This document shows, piece after piece, positions 15,344 to 25,303 of a stretch of DNA of 64,000 nucleotides (position 1 is the first letter of the stretch; each line of letters begins with the position of its first letter). The translations under genes were made by a program, and so were the position numbers. Source of the DNA: an uncultured Clostridia bacterium (GTDB lineage Bacteria > Bacillota > Clostridia > Christensenellales > Aristaeellaceae); assembly GCA_946407745.1 (NCBI GenBank), contig CAMJPQ010000004.1, positions 21,936 through 85,935 on the forward strand, written 5' to 3'. The notes under the pieces were generated by a model. The model was not told where the DNA came from, searched no databases, and worked only from the letters and a program-made list of their open reading frames with translations.

Positions 15344-16126
15344 ATGAAAAAACTGGTCGCGATACTGCTGCTGTGCGCAATGTGCTTCTCCCTGCTGGCG
15401 GTGAACGCCGAGGGCGAGTCCGACGCCGCCTATGTGAAGTCCAAGGGCAAGCTGGTGGTGGGCATCACCGATTTCGCGCCCATGGATTACCGCGATGAAA
15501 ACGGCGCCTGGATCGGCTTTGACGCCGACATGGCCGCCGCCTTCGGCGCCTACCTCGGCGTTGAGGTGGAATTTGTGGAAATCAACTGGGACAACAAGAT
15601 CTTCGAGCTGGACGGCAAGACCATCGACTGCGTGTGGAACGGCATGACCCTGACCGACGAGGTGAAAGCCGCCATGGCCACCTCCCGCGCCTATGCCAAC
15701 AACGCCCAGGTAGTCGTCGTTCCCGCTGAGAAGGCGGCCGATTACCAGACCGTGGAGAGCGTTGCCGCGCTGAACTTCGCCGTGGAGAGCGGCAGCGCCG
15801 GCGAGGCGGAAATCAGTGCCCTCGGCTACAGCTTCACCCCCGTGGAGAGCCAGGCGGCCGCGCTGATGGAGGTTGCCTCCCTGACCGCTGACGCCGCCGT
15901 GATCGACTCCCTGATGGCCACCGCCATGGTCGGCGAAGGCACCGGCTATGCCGACCTGACCTATACCGTCGGCCTCAACAGCGAGGAGTACGGCGTGGGC
16001 TTCCGCAAGGGCAGCGACCTGGTGGACGAGCTGAACGCCTTCTTCACCGCCGCCTATGCCGACGGCAGCATGATGGCCTGTGCTGAGAAGTACGGCGTGC
16101 AGGCAGCCATCATTCCGCAGGAGTAA
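15344..16126 (+). CDS. Polar amino-acid ABC transporter, substrate-binding protein
   Basis: 260 residues; ATG after CAGGAGG. The signal peptide (MKKLVAILLLCAMCFSLLAV) is cleaved near VNA-EG, and no lipobox cysteine is visible at the cleavage site. The mature protein is a family-3 (SBP_bac_3) binder: LVVGITDFAPMDYRDENG, IGFDADMAAAFG, WDNKIFELDGKTIDCVWNGMT, and a C-terminal GVGFRKGSDLVDELNAF. It captures a polar amino acid outside the membrane for the permease and ATPase encoded next; the ligand cannot be fixed from sequence. It is first of three co-directional genes. Confidence 0.9.
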   Translation: MKKLVAILLLCAMCFSLLAVNAEGESDAAYVKSKGKLVVGITDFAPMDYRDENGAWIGFDADMAAAFGAYLGVEVEFVEINWDNKIFELDGKTIDCVWNGMTLTDEVKAAMATSRAYANNAQVVVVPAEKAADYQTVESVAALNFAVESGSAGEAEISALGYSFTPVESQAAALMEVASLTADAAVIDSLMATAMVGEGTGYADLTYTVGLNSEEYGVGFRKGSDLVDELNAFFTAAYADGSMMACAEKYGVQAAIIPQE

Positions 16127-16179
16127 CACCCCGGAAACAGCGTCCGCACAATCACAGATCATCCGCAGGATAAGAACCG

Positions 16180-16866
16180 ATGGAAATGATTTTACAGCAG
16201 CTGCCTGTTGTCACAGCTGCGCTGAACGAGGGCTTTCTGCAGACACTGAAGCTGTTTTTCGTGACGCTGATCGGTGCCTTTCCGCTGGGCTTGCTCATCG
16301 CGTTCGGCTCCATGTCGCGCCTGAAGCCACTGAGTGTTGTCACCCGTGTATTTGTCTGGATCATCCGCGGTTCGCCGCTGATGATCCAGCTTCTGATTAT
16401 CTACTATTTTCCCGGCCTGGTGCTGAAAAACCCGATCTGGGGCGGCGGTGAAACAGGGCGCTTCAACGCGGCGGCCCTGGCCTTTATCATCAACTATGCC
16501 TGCTACTTTTCCGAGATCTACCGCGGCGGCATACAGGGCATCCCCGTCGGGCAGGAGGAAGCCGGGCTTGTGCTGGGCATGACGCGCAGGCAGATTTTCT
16601 TCCGCGTGAAGCTGCTGCAGATGATCAAGGCCATTGTGCCTCCCATGTCCAACGAGATCATCACCCTGGTCAAGGACACGTCACTGGCGCGCATCATCGC
16701 CCTGCAGGAGATCATCTGGGCTGGGCAGGCCTTCATGAAGGGCAGCCACGGCATTTCCGGCGCCATCTGGCCGCTGTTTTTCACCGCGGTGTATTATCTG
16801 GTATGCAACGGGGTGCTGACCCTTCTGCTCGGCCGCCTGGAGAAGCGCCTGAGCTATTTCCGCTGA
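16180..16866 (+). CDS. Polar amino-acid ABC transporter, permease
   Basis: 228 residues with about five transmembrane helices. The N-terminal HisM/GlnP-type region has GFLQTLKLFFVTLIGAFPLG. The cytoplasmic coupling loop is EAGLVLGMTRRQIFFRVKLLQ (the EAA motif), followed by PPMSNEIITLVKDTSL. It forms the membrane channel with the neighbouring ATPase. It lies 53 bp downstream of the binding protein and 16 bp upstream of the ATPase gene. Confidence 0.92.
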   Translation: MEMILQQLPVVTAALNEGFLQTLKLFFVTLIGAFPLGLLIAFGSMSRLKPLSVVTRVFVWIIRGSPLMIQLLIIYYFPGLVLKNPIWGGGETGRFNAAALAFIINYACYFSEIYRGGIQGIPVGQEEAGLVLGMTRRQIFFRVKLLQMIKAIVPPMSNEIITLVKDTSLARIIALQEIIWAGQAFMKGSHGISGAIWPLFFTAVYYLVCNGVLTLLLGRLEKRLSYFR

Positions 16867-16882
16867 AAGGAGGAGAGACCGC

Positions 16883-17668
16883 ATGGCTTTGCTCGAGGTG
16901 GAGAACATACGCAAGTCCTTCGGGAAAACGCGTGTGCTCACCGACATCTCCTTCAATCTGGAAAAGGGCAGGACGCTGTCCATTATCGGCTCCTCCGGCA
17001 GCGGAAAGACCACGCTGCTGCGCTGCCTGAACTTCCTGGAAACACCGGATCACGGCATCATCCGCGTGGGAGGCGAAACGGTGTTCAACGCCGAAACCTG
17101 GAACAACATGAGCGAGAAGGAGATCCGGCGCCGCCGTCTGCACTTCGGGCTGGTGTTCCAGTCCTTCAACCTCTTCCCACAGTACACCGCGCTGGAAAAT
17201 GTCTGCCTGGCACCGGAGCTGCTGCTGAATGAGGAAGCCGGCCAGGGCAGACCCAAAAAGGAGCTGCTGGAGGAGATACGCTCCCGCGGCGCGGCGCTCC
17301 TGACCGATATGGGCCTCAGCGACCGGATGGGCAGCTATCCGCATCAGCTTTCCGGCGGACAGTGCCAGCGTGTGGCGATCGCCCGCGCGCTGGCGCTCCG
17401 GCCGGATATCCTCTGCTTTGACGAGCCGACCTCCGCGCTGGATCCGGAGCTGACGGGTGAGGTGCTGCGCGTGATCCGCGAGCTGGCGGAGAAAAACACC
17501 ACCATGGTCATCGTGACACACGAGATGGCCTTCGCGCGGGATGTATGCCATCACGTCATCTTCATGGACGACGGTCGAATCTGCGAGCAGGGCCCGCCGG
17601 AGGAGGTATTCAACAACCCGCAGCAGGACCGCACAAAGCAGTTCCTGGCAAGGTACAGGGAGGGATAA
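16883..17668 (+). CDS. Polar amino-acid ABC transporter, ATPase
   Basis: 261 residues; ATG after AAAGGAGGAG. Walker A is GSSGSGKTTLLR, the signature is LSGGQCQRVAIARA, Walker B is ILCFDEPTSALD and the switch His is in VTHEMAF. It belongs to the GlnQ/HisP class that powers amino-acid uptake. An extra charged stretch (about residues 112-132, NEEAGQGRPKKELLEE) makes it slightly longer than the usual ~240-250. It is the last gene of the operon, followed by a strong terminator. Confidence 0.94.
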   Translation: MALLEVENIRKSFGKTRVLTDISFNLEKGRTLSIIGSSGSGKTTLLRCLNFLETPDHGIIRVGGETVFNAETWNNMSEKEIRRRRLHFGLVFQSFNLFPQYTALENVCLAPELLLNEEAGQGRPKKELLEEIRSRGAALLTDMGLSDRMGSYPHQLSGGQCQRVAIARALALRPDILCFDEPTSALDPELTGEVLRVIRELAEKNTTMVIVTHEMAFARDVCHHVIFMDDGRICEQGPPEEVFNNPQQDRTKQFLARYREG

Positions 17669-17694
17669 GCCGCAGGCTTATCTCTGTAGATTGT

Positions 17695-17735
17695 CCGCGG
17701 AGGCAGCCGTCATGCTGCCTCCGCGGCTTTTGCTT
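17695..17735 (+). terminator. Terminator of the amino-acid ABC operon
   Basis: A perfect 13-bp stem (17695-17707 with 17714-17726), 6-nt loop, then CTTTTGCTT. Confidence 0.9.
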
Positions 17736-17743
17736 CGCCACGC

Positions 17744-17780
17744 AAACGGCCCGGATACGCTTCGTGCCCGGGCCGTTTTT
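17744..17780 (-). terminator. Terminator of the cellobiose phosphorylase gene
   Basis: An inverted repeat (CGGCCCGG/CCGGGCCG core) lies 13 bp past the minus-strand stop. The T-run is better on the plus strand, so it may act on both strands. Confidence 0.6.
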
Positions 17781-17792
17781 ATACAGTTCAGC

Positions 17793-20237
17793 TTACCCCA
17801 GTGTCACCTTGACCTCATGCACCTTGCCGTCGCCGAACACGGGCAGCACATTGCTCTGAATGGGCTTGCCGTCCACGGTCACAGCCTTCACGCCGCGGCA
17901 CACATGTTCGGGGTTCTCAATGGCAATGTCGTAGGTCGCGCCGCGGAACCGGCGACTGATGCGGTAGCCGTCCCAGCCGTGCGGGATGCAGGGATCCACC
18001 TTCAGGCCGTCCCAGTCGGGCTTCATGCCCAGAATGTAGTTGGAGATGACGTAGAAGTTCCACGCGGCCGTGCCGGTCAGCCAGCTGTTCTTCGCCTGGC
18101 CGAAGTTCTTCGCGTCCTTGCCGGCGATCATCTGGCTGTACACATAGGGCTCCATCTTGTGCTTTTCGCTGATCTCCTCGCGCCACGCGGGGGCAATCTT
18201 TGAATAGAGCTCAAAGGCGCGGTCGCCATGGCCCACCACGGTTTCCGCCGCGATGATCCAGGGGTTGTTGTGGCAGAAGATGCCGGCGTTTTCCTTGTAG
18301 CCGCCCGGATAGCTGCTCACCTCGCCCAGCTCCAGGTGGTATTCCTTGTAGGCGGGCTGCAGCAGCACAATGCCGTGCTCGGTTTCCAGGTACTTGTGCA
18401 CGCTCTCCAGCGCCTGCTCGGCCTTGCCGTCCTCCACACCGACGCCGGCCATGACGCAGTAGCCCTGGCTCTCGATGTAGATCTTGCCATCCTCGCACTC
18501 ATGGCTGCCGACCTTGTGGCCCAGCGCGTCATAGGCGCGCACAAACCACTCGCCATCCCAGCCGTCGGTCAGTATGGCCTGGCGCATGGCATCGATTTCC
18601 GCCTGCGCCTTCTCGGCGGCGGCAGTGTTGCCGCGGCGCTTCTCCAGCGCCACCAGCTCCGGGCCGATGGCCACAAACATGCCGGCGATCAGCACGCTCT
18701 CGGCCACGCGCTCGTCCGGCGCGTTCGGGTTGGAGAAGGTCTGGAAGCTCTCATCCGGCGTGTCGGAGAAGCAGTTGAGGTTCAGGCAGTCGTTCCAGTC
18801 CGCGCGGCCGATCAGCGGCAGTCCGTGCGGGCCCTTGTTGTTGACCACGTGGTAGAAGCTGGCCTCCAGGTGCTCCATCAGCGTGCCCACGTCGGTGGGG
18901 TTGCAGTCATAGGGCGTGGCCTCATCGAGAATGCCGTAATCGCCGGTCTCCTTGATGTAGGCCGCGGTGCCGGCGATCAGCCACAGCGGGTCGTCATTGA
19001 AGCCGCCGCCGATGTCGTTGTTGCCCTTCTTGGTCAGCGGCTGGTACTGGTGATAGCAGCCGCCGTCACGGAACTGCGTGGCCGCGATGTCAAGGATGCG
19101 CTCGCGCGCCCGCTCGGGAATCTGGTGCACGAAGCCCAGCAGGTCCTGCGAGGAATCGCGGAAGCCCATGCCGCGGCCGATGCCGCTTTCGAACATGGAG
19201 GTGGAGCGGCTCATGTTGAAGGTGACCATGCACTGGTAGGGGTTCCAGATATTCACCATGCGGTTCAGCTTGTCGTTGTCCGAGGTGAGGGTGTAGGCGG
19301 ACAGCAGGTTGTCCCAGTGCTTCTTCAGCGCGTCAAACGCCGCGGCGATCTGCTCGTCGGTGGTCAGCTGCTGCAGCAACTCCTTCGCGGGCTTCTTGTT
19401 GATGATGCCGGGGGCCTCCCACTTCTCCTCGTTGGGCAGTTCCACATAGCCGAGCACAAAGTTGAACCTGCGGCTTTCGCCGGGGGCCAGGTGCACCTTC
19501 AGCTGGTGGGCCGCCATGGGCTGCCAGCCGCTGGCCACGGAGTTGCCCATCTTGCCGGTCAGCACGCTCTGGGGGTTCTCAAAGCCGTTGTACAGGCCCA
19601 GGAAGGTCTCCATATCGGTGTCGAACCCGTCCAGCGGCTGGTTCACGGCATAGAAGGAATAATGGTTGCGCCGCTCGCGGTATTCGGTTTTGTGGTAGAT
19701 GACAGAGCCCTCCACCTCTACCTCGCCGGTGGAGAAATTGCGCTGGAAGTTGAGCATGTCATCCTGCGCGTTCCACAGGCAGAATTCCACAAAGCTGGTC
19801 AGGATCAGGTCCTTGTCCGCGCCGCTGTGATTGGTCAGCGTCACCTGATGCACCTCGGCGTCCACACCCAGCGGCACAAAGGACAGCTGCTGCGCCTCCA
19901 CGCCGTTTTTCACGCCGGTGATGACGGTATAGCCCATGCCGTGGCGGCAGCTGTAGCTGTCCAGCTCGGTCTTGGTGGGCTTCCAGCCGGGATTCCAAAC
20001 GGTGTCGCCGTCCTTGATGTAGAAGTAGCGGCCGCCGTTATCCACGGGCATATTATTATAGCGGTAGCGTGTAATGCGCCTCAGCCGGGCGTCACGGTAG
20101 AAGCAGTAGCCGCCGGCTGTGTTGGAGATGATGCCGAAAAAGCGCTCACAGCCCAGGTAGTTGATCCAAGGGTAGGGCGTGCGGGGCGTTTCGATCACAT
20201 ACTCCCGCGCCTTGTCGTCAAAATGGCCGAATTTCAT
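17793..20237 (-). CDS. Cellobiose phosphorylase (GH94)
   Basis: 814 residues from the ATG at 20237 after AAGGAGGA; upstream in-frame codons lack a ribosome site. The N-terminus ([20 protein letters not shown], then [10 protein letters not shown]) and [17 protein letters not shown] match cellobiose phosphorylases in sequence and length (about 810). The catalytic general acid lies in [11 protein letters not shown]. It converts cellobiose and phosphate to glucose 1-phosphate and glucose in the cytoplasm. No signal peptide is present and it is monocistronic. Its promoter and a palindrome just before the Shine-Dalgarno suggest local control. Other GH94 specificities (for example laminaribiose) are less likely. 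Confidence 0.92.
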   Translation of the reverse strand: MKFGHFDDKAREYVIETPRTPYPWINYLGCERFFGIISNTAGGYCFYRDARLRRITRYRYNNMPVDNGGRYFYIKDGDTVWNPGWKPTKTELDSYSCRHGMGYTVITGVKNGVEAQQLSFVPLGVDAEVHQVTLTNHSGADKDLILTSFVEFCLWNAQDDMLNFQRNFSTGEVEVEGSVIYHKTEYRERRNHYSFYAVNQPLDGFDTDMETFLGLYNGFENPQSVLTGKMGNSVASGWQPMAAHQLKVHLAPGESRRFNFVLGYVELPNEEKWEAPGIINKKPAKELLQQLTTDEQIAAAFDALKKHWDNLLSAYTLTSDNDKLNRMVNIWNPYQCMVTFNMSRSTSMFESGIGRGMGFRDSSQDLLGFVHQIPERARERILDIAATQFRDGGCYHQYQPLTKKGNNDIGGGFNDDPLWLIAGTAAYIKETGDYGILDEATPYDCNPTDVGTLMEHLEASFYHVVNNKGPHGLPLIGRADWNDCLNLNCFSDTPDESFQTFSNPNAPDERVAESVLIAGMFVAIGPELVALEKRRGNTAAAEKAQAEIDAMRQAILTDGWDGEWFVRAYDALGHKVGSHECEDGKIYIESQGYCVMAGVGVEDGKAEQALESVHKYLETEHGIVLLQPAYKEYHLELGEVSSYPGGYKENAGIFCHNNPWIIAAETVVGHGDRAFELYSKIAPAWREEISEKHKMEPYVYSQMIAGKDAKNFGQAKNSWLTGTAAWNFYVISNYILGMKPDWDGLKVDPCIPHGWDGYRISRRFRGATYDIAIENPEHVCRGVKAVTVDGKPIQSNVLPVFGDGKVHEVKVTLG

Positions 20238-20256
20238 GGCGAATGGTTCCTCCTTG

Positions 20257-20270
20257 ACCCCTGATGGGGT
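20257..20270. promoter_or_regulatory. Palindrome in the leader of cellobiose phosphorylase
   Basis: ACCCC-TGAT-GGGGT lies directly before the Shine-Dalgarno of the phosphorylase. It could be an operator or an RNA hairpin affecting translation; no known family match. Confidence 0.3.
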
Positions 20271-20295
20271 ATATTGCAGGCTTTTCCTGGGGAAG

Positions 20296-20324
20296 AGTAT
20301 ACCACAAGAAGCGGAAGGTGTAAA
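20296..20324 (-). promoter_or_regulatory. Promoter of cellobiose phosphorylase
   Basis: On the minus strand: TTTACA, a 17-bp spacer, then TATACT. Confidence 0.8.
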
Positions 20325-20455
20325 GATTGGATGCGGCCTGGCAGCGTACCGTGGCAGCCCTGCAGCGCCGGTGTCTGAACAGGATTGTGCTTCCAAAGCC
20401 ATTTTCCCCTCTTTGCACAACAAAATGAGGAAGGATTTCTCCCTCCTCACTTCAG

Positions 20456-22942
20456 TCAGGCTAATTCTTCCCGTGCCTTTTCAGCCACCACGCGGATGCT
20501 GTCCTCACCTTCGGTCCAGGTCAGCTTCAGCACATCGCCCAGGGAAACGCGCCCGGCGATCAGCTCCTCCGACAGCGTGTCCTCCACAGTGTGCTGAATC
20601 AGCCTGCGCAGCGGGCGTGCGCCGAATTTGGGGTCATAACCCTTTTCAGCCAGCCACCGCACCGCGGCGTCGTCCCAGGTCAGCGTCGCGCCGCGTTCGC
20701 TGAGCAGCGCGGCAACCTGCCGCAGCATCAGCGCTGTAATGGCGCGGATGTTCTCCTCCGTCAGCGCGTGGAAGACGATGGTTTCGTCCAGGCGGTTCAG
20801 GAATTCCGGGCGGAACAGCTCCTTGACCTCCTTCAGCACCGTGTCGCGCATCTTCTCGTATTCCTGCACAGAGGCCGCCGGCGCGCTGCCAAAGCCCAGC
20901 GTTTTCGCCCGCTCAATCTGGTGCGCGCCTGCGTTGCTGGTCATGACGATGATGGTGTTCTTGAAGTTCACCACGCGCCCCGCGTTGTCCGTCAGTCGGC
21001 CGTCCTCCAGCACCTGCAGCAGGATATTGAACACATCCGGGTGCGCCTTTTCCACCTCGTCCAGCAGCACCACCGAGTAGGGCTTGCGCCGCACGGCCTC
21101 CGTCAGCTGGCCACCCTCCTCATAGCCCACGTAGCCCGGCGCCGCGCCGATGAGCCTGGAGACAGTGAACTTCTCCATATATTCGCTCATATCCACGCGC
21201 ACCACGGCGTTTTCATCGCCGAACATCGCCTCGCCCAGGGCCCGGCACAGCTCGGTTTTGCCCACACCTGTCGGTCCGAGGAAGAGGAAGGAGCCAATGG
21301 GGCGCTTCGGGTCCTTCAGCCCGGCCCTCGCCCGGCGGATGGCTCTCGCCACGGCACTGACAGCCTCTTCCTGGCCGATCACGCGCTGATGGAGGGTTTC
21401 CTCCAGGTGCATCAGCCTGTCTGCCTCGGATTCCGTCATGCGGGAGACGGGAATCCCCGTCCACGCGGAAACCACCGCGGCGATGTCCTCTTCGTTCACC
21501 ACATCCCGCGCGGAAGCCTTGCTCTGGTTCCACGCCGAGCGCTTCGCCTCGATTTCCATGCGCAGGGTGCGCTCCTGGTCGCGCAGGCTGGCGGCCTTCT
21601 CGAAATCCTGATGGCCGATGGCCTCCTTCTTTTCAATCAGCACCGCGTCCAGCTGCTGCTCCTGCGCCTTCACATCAGGAGGCGCGGTGAAGGACTGTAT
21701 CCTCACGCGCGAGGCGGCTTCATCCATCAGGTCCACCGCCTTGTCCGGCAGGTAGCGGTCAGAGATGTAGCGGTCCGACAGGCGGACGGCAGCTCGCACA
21801 GCCTCGTCGGTGATGTGCACCTTGTGGTGCGCCTCATAGCGGTCCCTCAGTCCGAAGAGGATCTGCTCGGCCTCCTCCAGGTTCGGCTCGCCCACGTTGA
21901 CGGGCTGAAAGCGCCGCTCCAGCGCGGAGTCCTTCTCAATGTGCTTACGGTACTCATCCAGCGTGGTCGCGCCGATGCACTGTATCTCGCCGCGCGCCAG
22001 GGCGGGCTTGAGGATGTTCGCCGCGTCCAGGCTGCCCTCCGCATTGCCCGCGCCGACGATGTTGTGCAGCTCGTCAATGAACAGGATGATGTTGCCGGCC
22101 TTGCGCACCTCATCTATGCAGCGCTTGATGCGCTCCTCAAACTCACCGCGGTATTTGCTGCCCGCCACCATGCTGCCGATATCCAGCGAGATGAGCCTCT
22201 TGCCCACCAGCATCTCCGGTATGGCCCCGGCGGCGATGCGCTGTGCCAGCCCCTCCGCCACGGCACTCTTGCCCACGCCGGGCTCGCCGATGAGCACCGG
22301 ATTGTTTTTCGTGCGGCGGATGAGTATCTGGATAATACGCTGAATTTCGCTGTCGCGGCCGATCACCGGGTCCAGCTGATCCTGCTCGGCCATTTTGGTC
22401 AGGTCCCGGCTGTATTTCTCCAGCGTCTTCGTCGATGTCTTTCCGCGGGCTCCACCCGCTGCCACACTGTCCCCCGCGGCGGCGGAATCGTCCCGGTCAC
22501 CGCTGGTGTCCTCCGCGCCGAGCTGCTCCATCAGCTCCTCCCGGGCACGGTCAAAATCCACCCCCAGCTGATCGAGGATGGTCGACACCGCGCCGTCGTC
22601 GTCCAGCATGGCCAGCCACAGGTGCTCCACACTGACATAGTTCTGCTGCAGGCGCGCGGCGTGCTGTATGCTCATCTGCACCATTTTTTTCAGGCGGGGC
22701 GTCATCTCCAGGCGCACCACGCCGGTCAGGCGGCTGTCGTCATTCGCGGGGCGAAGCCGCTGCTGCACGGCGGCTTCATCCACCTTGGAAGAAATCTCCG
22801 GCACCAGGTGGTCATCCGCGCGCAGAAGGCCAACCAGCAGGTGCTCTGTGCCCACATAGGGCTGATGAAGCGAGGCGGCAACCCGCTGCGCCTCGGAAAG
22901 GGCGCGCTGCGCGCGCTCGGTAAAACGGCCAAATATCGGCAT
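20456..22942 (-). CDS. clpC: ATP-dependent Clp protease ATPase subunit ClpC
   Basis: 828 residues. In order: a double Clp-N repeat (about 1-145, [15 protein letters not shown]), AAA1 with Walker [14 protein letters not shown] (about 218), a middle domain with a UVR-type motif ([16 protein letters not shown], about 445), and AAA2 with [14 protein letters not shown] (about 552). The hexamer unfolds substrates, including McsB arginine-phosphorylated proteins, for ClpP. It is last in ctsR-mcsA-mcsB-clpC, 59 bp after mcsB, with its Shine-Dalgarno in AAAGGAG. Heat- and stress-inducible control by CtsR is expected from the operator upstream of ctsR. Confidence 0.96.
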   Translation of the reverse strand: MPIFGRFTERAQRALSEAQRVAASLHQPYVGTEHLLVGLLRADDHLVPEISSKVDEAAVQQRLRPANDDSRLTGVVRLEMTPRLKKMVQMSIQHAARLQQNYVSVEHLWLAMLDDDGAVSTILDQLGVDFDRAREELMEQLGAEDTSGDRDDSAAAGDSVAAGGARGKTSTKTLEKYSRDLTKMAEQDQLDPVIGRDSEIQRIIQILIRRTKNNPVLIGEPGVGKSAVAEGLAQRIAAGAIPEMLVGKRLISLDIGSMVAGSKYRGEFEERIKRCIDEVRKAGNIILFIDELHNIVGAGNAEGSLDAANILKPALARGEIQCIGATTLDEYRKHIEKDSALERRFQPVNVGEPNLEEAEQILFGLRDRYEAHHKVHITDEAVRAAVRLSDRYISDRYLPDKAVDLMDEAASRVRIQSFTAPPDVKAQEQQLDAVLIEKKEAIGHQDFEKAASLRDQERTLRMEIEAKRSAWNQSKASARDVVNEEDIAAVVSAWTGIPVSRMTESEADRLMHLEETLHQRVIGQEEAVSAVARAIRRARAGLKDPKRPIGSFLFLGPTGVGKTELCRALGEAMFGDENAVVRVDMSEYMEKFTVSRLIGAAPGYVGYEEGGQLTEAVRRKPYSVVLLDEVEKAHPDVFNILLQVLEDGRLTDNAGRVVNFKNTIIVMTSNAGAHQIERAKTLGFGSAPAASVQEYEKMRDTVLKEVKELFRPEFLNRLDETIVFHALTEENIRAITALMLRQVAALLSERGATLTWDDAAVRWLAEKGYDPKFGARPLRRLIQHTVEDTLSEELIAGRVSLGDVLKLTWTEGEDSIRVVAEKAREELA

Positions 22943-23001
22943 ATATACTCCTTTATATCACACGTTTGGGAAAGCAGGGCCACAATCAGCCGCCGGCGTG
23001 T

Positions 23002-23988
23002 TTACCTGCCGCTGTCCAGCGCGGTTCGCACACACTCGGCGCGGGCCTGCTCCTCCGGCAGGGTAGCATAGAAGCTCTGCAGGTGATTGGGCTGTGCCAT
23101 GGACAGCAGGCTGTCCATCAGCGGAAGGCTGTAATCCAGCAGGTTCATCGCGGCGCCAAGCCGCACCGAGGACCAGAGCGGATAAAACTCCGCTAGCTTC
23201 ATCAGTCTCGCGCCCTTCAGCAGCCCCTGCGCGCGGTATATCTCATCCTCCAGGCGAAGGCGGTCATCGCGCAGCGCGTTCTCGCGCAGCGTCAGCTCCA
23301 TGTCCATCAGCTGGCGGCCCACGGCCGTCACCGTTGAAATGATCTCCTGCTCGGTGCGCCCGAGCGTCACCTGGTTGCTCAGGTCGTACAAATCACCCAG
23401 CGCCTCGGTGCCCTCGCCATATTCGCCGCGCACCGTCAGGCCCACCTTCGCGGCGATCTGCCCGACGGTACCCATCTGTTTGGCGCGGGTCAGCAGGGGC
23501 AGGTGCAAAACCAGTGAGGCCCGCATGCCGGTGCCGGTATTGGTCGGGCAGGAGGTGAGATAGCCCAGCTCCTCGTCATAGGCAAACCGGACCTGGCGCG
23601 AGAGGGCATCCTCCACCGCAAAGCACCTGTCGGCGGCAGTCTGCAGGTTCAACCCGCTCGTAACCGCCTGTATGCGCAGGTGGTCCTCCTCGTTGATCAT
23701 GATGGACACCGAGTCAGCCCGGTTCAGCAGCACCGCCGCGGTCTCCGCGGTGCGCATCAGGTCGCCGCTGATCAGCCCTTCCTCCACCAGCGCCTTCAGC
23801 GCCCGCTCGTCACCGCCGTCCAGGCGGATCAGTTCAAAGCCCGTCACCCCGCTCAGCGTCAGCGCGTTGGCAGTCCGGCTGACGCACTCCTCCGCCTGGA
23901 TCGGGGAGGTGGACAGGTCGAACGGAAAATCCTCGTAATTCCGCGCCAGTCGAATGGCGGAGGAAACCATGATCCTGTTTTCCTTCAC
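23002..23988 (-). CDS. mcsB: Protein-arginine kinase McsB
   Basis: 328 residues. A phosphagen-kinase-like domain shows VSSAIRLARN near the start, INEEDHLRIQ (catalytic Glu loop) and LTSCPTNTGTGMRAS (nucleotide/arginine-binding Cys loop). It phosphorylates arginines on CtsR and on damaged proteins, marking them for ClpCP. The start ATG overlaps the mcsA stop by 4 nt (ATGA), so the two are translationally coupled. The length is a little under the ~350-residue norm, the C-terminal phospho-Arg-binding region being compact. Confidence 0.95.
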   Translation of the reverse strand: MKENRIMVSSAIRLARNYEDFPFDLSTSPIQAEECVSRTANALTLSGVTGFELIRLDGGDERALKALVEEGLISGDLMRTAETAAVLLNRADSVSIMINEEDHLRIQAVTSGLNLQTAADRCFAVEDALSRQVRFAYDEELGYLTSCPTNTGTGMRASLVLHLPLLTRAKQMGTVGQIAAKVGLTVRGEYGEGTEALGDLYDLSNQVTLGRTEQEIISTVTAVGRQLMDMELTLRENALRDDRLRLEDEIYRAQGLLKGARLMKLAEFYPLWSSVRLGAAMNLLDYSLPLMDSLLSMAQPNHLQSFYATLPEEQARAECVRTALDSGR

Positions 23989-24515
23989 GGCTGCGCCTCC
24001 TTTTCCTCTCTGGCCAGTGCCCGTATCTGGTCCCGCAGGCGCGCCGCCGTCTCAAAGTCTTCCAGGGACACCGCCAGCGCCATCTCGCGGCTCAGCTCCT
24101 CCTGGCGGGTGCGGCTGCGCTGCGCCGCCTCGGTGCACAGCGGCCTGCGCCCCGCATGCTGTACCCTGCCGTGTATCTTCAGCAGCATCGGCCGCAGCTG
24201 CTCGCGGAAGGCCTCATAGCAGGCCGGGCAGCCCAGCTTCCCTGACCGTTTGTACTGGCTGAATTTCATGCCGCATCGGGGACAGGCCGGGCTGTTCAGG
24301 TCGTCCTCCTCCTCTTCCTCCTGGGCGGAGGCGACCCTTTCGCCGGTAATCGCTGCCATGATGGAGGAAAGCAGCGTTTTGACAGTCTGGGCATTCATAT
24401 GGGTATTCACGCGGGCCATGCACTCAGGGCAAAGATGCCGCGTGGTGATCTGCCCCTCCATCATCAGGGATACGGTATAGCTCGCTTCGTTCAAATTGCA
24501 CTCATCGCACAGCAT
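23985..24515 (-). CDS. mcsA: McsA, zinc-finger activator of McsB
   Basis: 176 residues from the ATG at 24515, after AAGCGAGG. Two CxxC pairs near the N-terminus (MLCDECNLNEA, HLCPEC) and two more (CPRCGMKF, CPACYEAF) form treble-clef/zinc sites. A C-terminal UVR motif (LEDFETAARLRDQIRAL) binds ClpC. It activates McsB kinase and senses thiol or metal stress. It sits between ctsR and mcsB in the standard order. Confidence 0.93.
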   Translation of the reverse strand: MLCDECNLNEASYTVSLMMEGQITTRHLCPECMARVNTHMNAQTVKTLLSSIMAAITGERVASAQEEEEEDDLNSPACPRCGMKFSQYKRSGKLGCPACYEAFREQLRPMLLKIHGRVQHAGRRPLCTEAAQRSRTRQEELSREMALAVSLEDFETAARLRDQIRALAREEKEAQP

Positions 24516-24531
24516 GGAATACACCTCGCTT

Positions 24532-25035
24532 TCATGTCATGGACGGGGCAGCTTCCCCCTGGCATTCAGAGCGGTTCTGCCTTGTCACGGCAGTCAGCAT
24601 CGCCCTGAGTATTTTGGCCCTTTGCGCCCGCTTCATCGCCTCCGGCATGGGCACAGACAGGGCCGTGTCCGATACGGCGGCCCGCAGGATGCTGCCCTCG
24701 CAGGCGGTGACCAGCTTCTGTTCCTCCAGCTGGCCGATCAGGCGGACTGCCTCCGCCTCGGTGATCGCGTCCCCGATCCGCTCGCGGATGAGGTACTGCA
24801 GCCGCTGTGAGCCGGAATAAACCACGCGCACAATGCGTATGTAGCCTCCCCCGCCCCGGCGGCTCTCAATCACATAGCCGTCATCCAGCGTAAAGCGCGT
24901 GGCCAGCACATAATTGATCTGGCTCGGGGCGCACTTGAAATATTCAGCCAGCTCGTTCCGCTTCAGCTCCACCTCGGGCTCCTCCTGGGTGAGCATGGTC
25001 TTGATAAAACTCTCTATCGAATCGCTCAATCGCAT
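24532..25035 (-). CDS. ctsR: Transcriptional repressor CtsR
   Basis: 167 residues from the ATG at 25035. The winged helix-turn-helix shows LKRNELAEYFKCAPSQINYVL, with the Gly-rich wing RRGGGGYIRI that carries the heat-sensing glycines and DNA contact Arg. A C-terminal four-helix domain is the McsB target. It represses its own operon at a CtsR box overlapping the transcript start, and is released on heat or by arginine phosphorylation and degradation. Confidence 0.96.
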   Translation of the reverse strand: MRLSDSIESFIKTMLTQEEPEVELKRNELAEYFKCAPSQINYVLATRFTLDDGYVIESRRGGGGYIRIVRVVYSGSQRLQYLIRERIGDAITEAEAVRLIGQLEEQKLVTACEGSILRAAVSDTALSVPMPEAMKRAQRAKILRAMLTAVTRQNRSECQGEAAPSMT

Positions 25036-25058
25036 ACAAATCCCTCGCTTTCGGCCAA

Positions 25059-25074
25059 TTGACTTTCTTTGACC
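25059..25074. promoter_or_regulatory. CtsR operator
   Basis: On the minus strand GGTCAAAGAAAGTCAA, a direct heptad repeat matching the CtsR consensus RGTCAAANANRGTCAAA except at the end. It lies just downstream of the -10, where bound CtsR would block initiation. Confidence 0.9.
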
Positions 25075-25080
25075 AACTGG

Positions 25081-25109
25081 ATTATACCATAAAGCATTTG
25101 CGAGTGCAA
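25081..25109 (-). promoter_or_regulatory. Promoter of ctsR-mcsA-mcsB-clpC
   Basis: On the minus strand: TTGCAC, a 17-bp spacer, then TATAAT, immediately followed by the CtsR box. Confidence 0.85.
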
Positions 25110-25170
25110 CATGTTTTTTGCGAGGCCCGCCCGGACGCCTCGCGCAAAAGCGTCCAGTCAATTTTTTACC

Positions 25171-25199
25171 TTGACAACTTTCCCCCGATCAAGTATACT
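25171..25199 (+). promoter_or_regulatory. Promoter of rpmH-rnpA-yidD-yidC-jag
   Basis: TTGACA, a 17-bp spacer, then TATACT: near consensus, and divergent from the ctsR promoter. Confidence 0.88.
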
Positions 25200-25303
25200 A
25201 AATCCCGCTGTTGCAGGCATTTTCGGGGTATCCCGAAGTGGTTGAATTCGAAGCGGCGCGGGGTCCGCCGGCCGCAATCTGTGAAAATAAGGAGTTGTTC
25301 CGT

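Noticed and set aside
18228..20264. 678-codon plus-strand open frame
   Set aside because: Antisense shadow of cellobiose phosphorylase; His/Val/Ala-rich composition typical of the reverse complement of GC-rich coding DNA.
20591..23071. 826-codon plus-strand open frame
   Set aside because: Antisense shadow of clpC; no domain and no Shine-Dalgarno.
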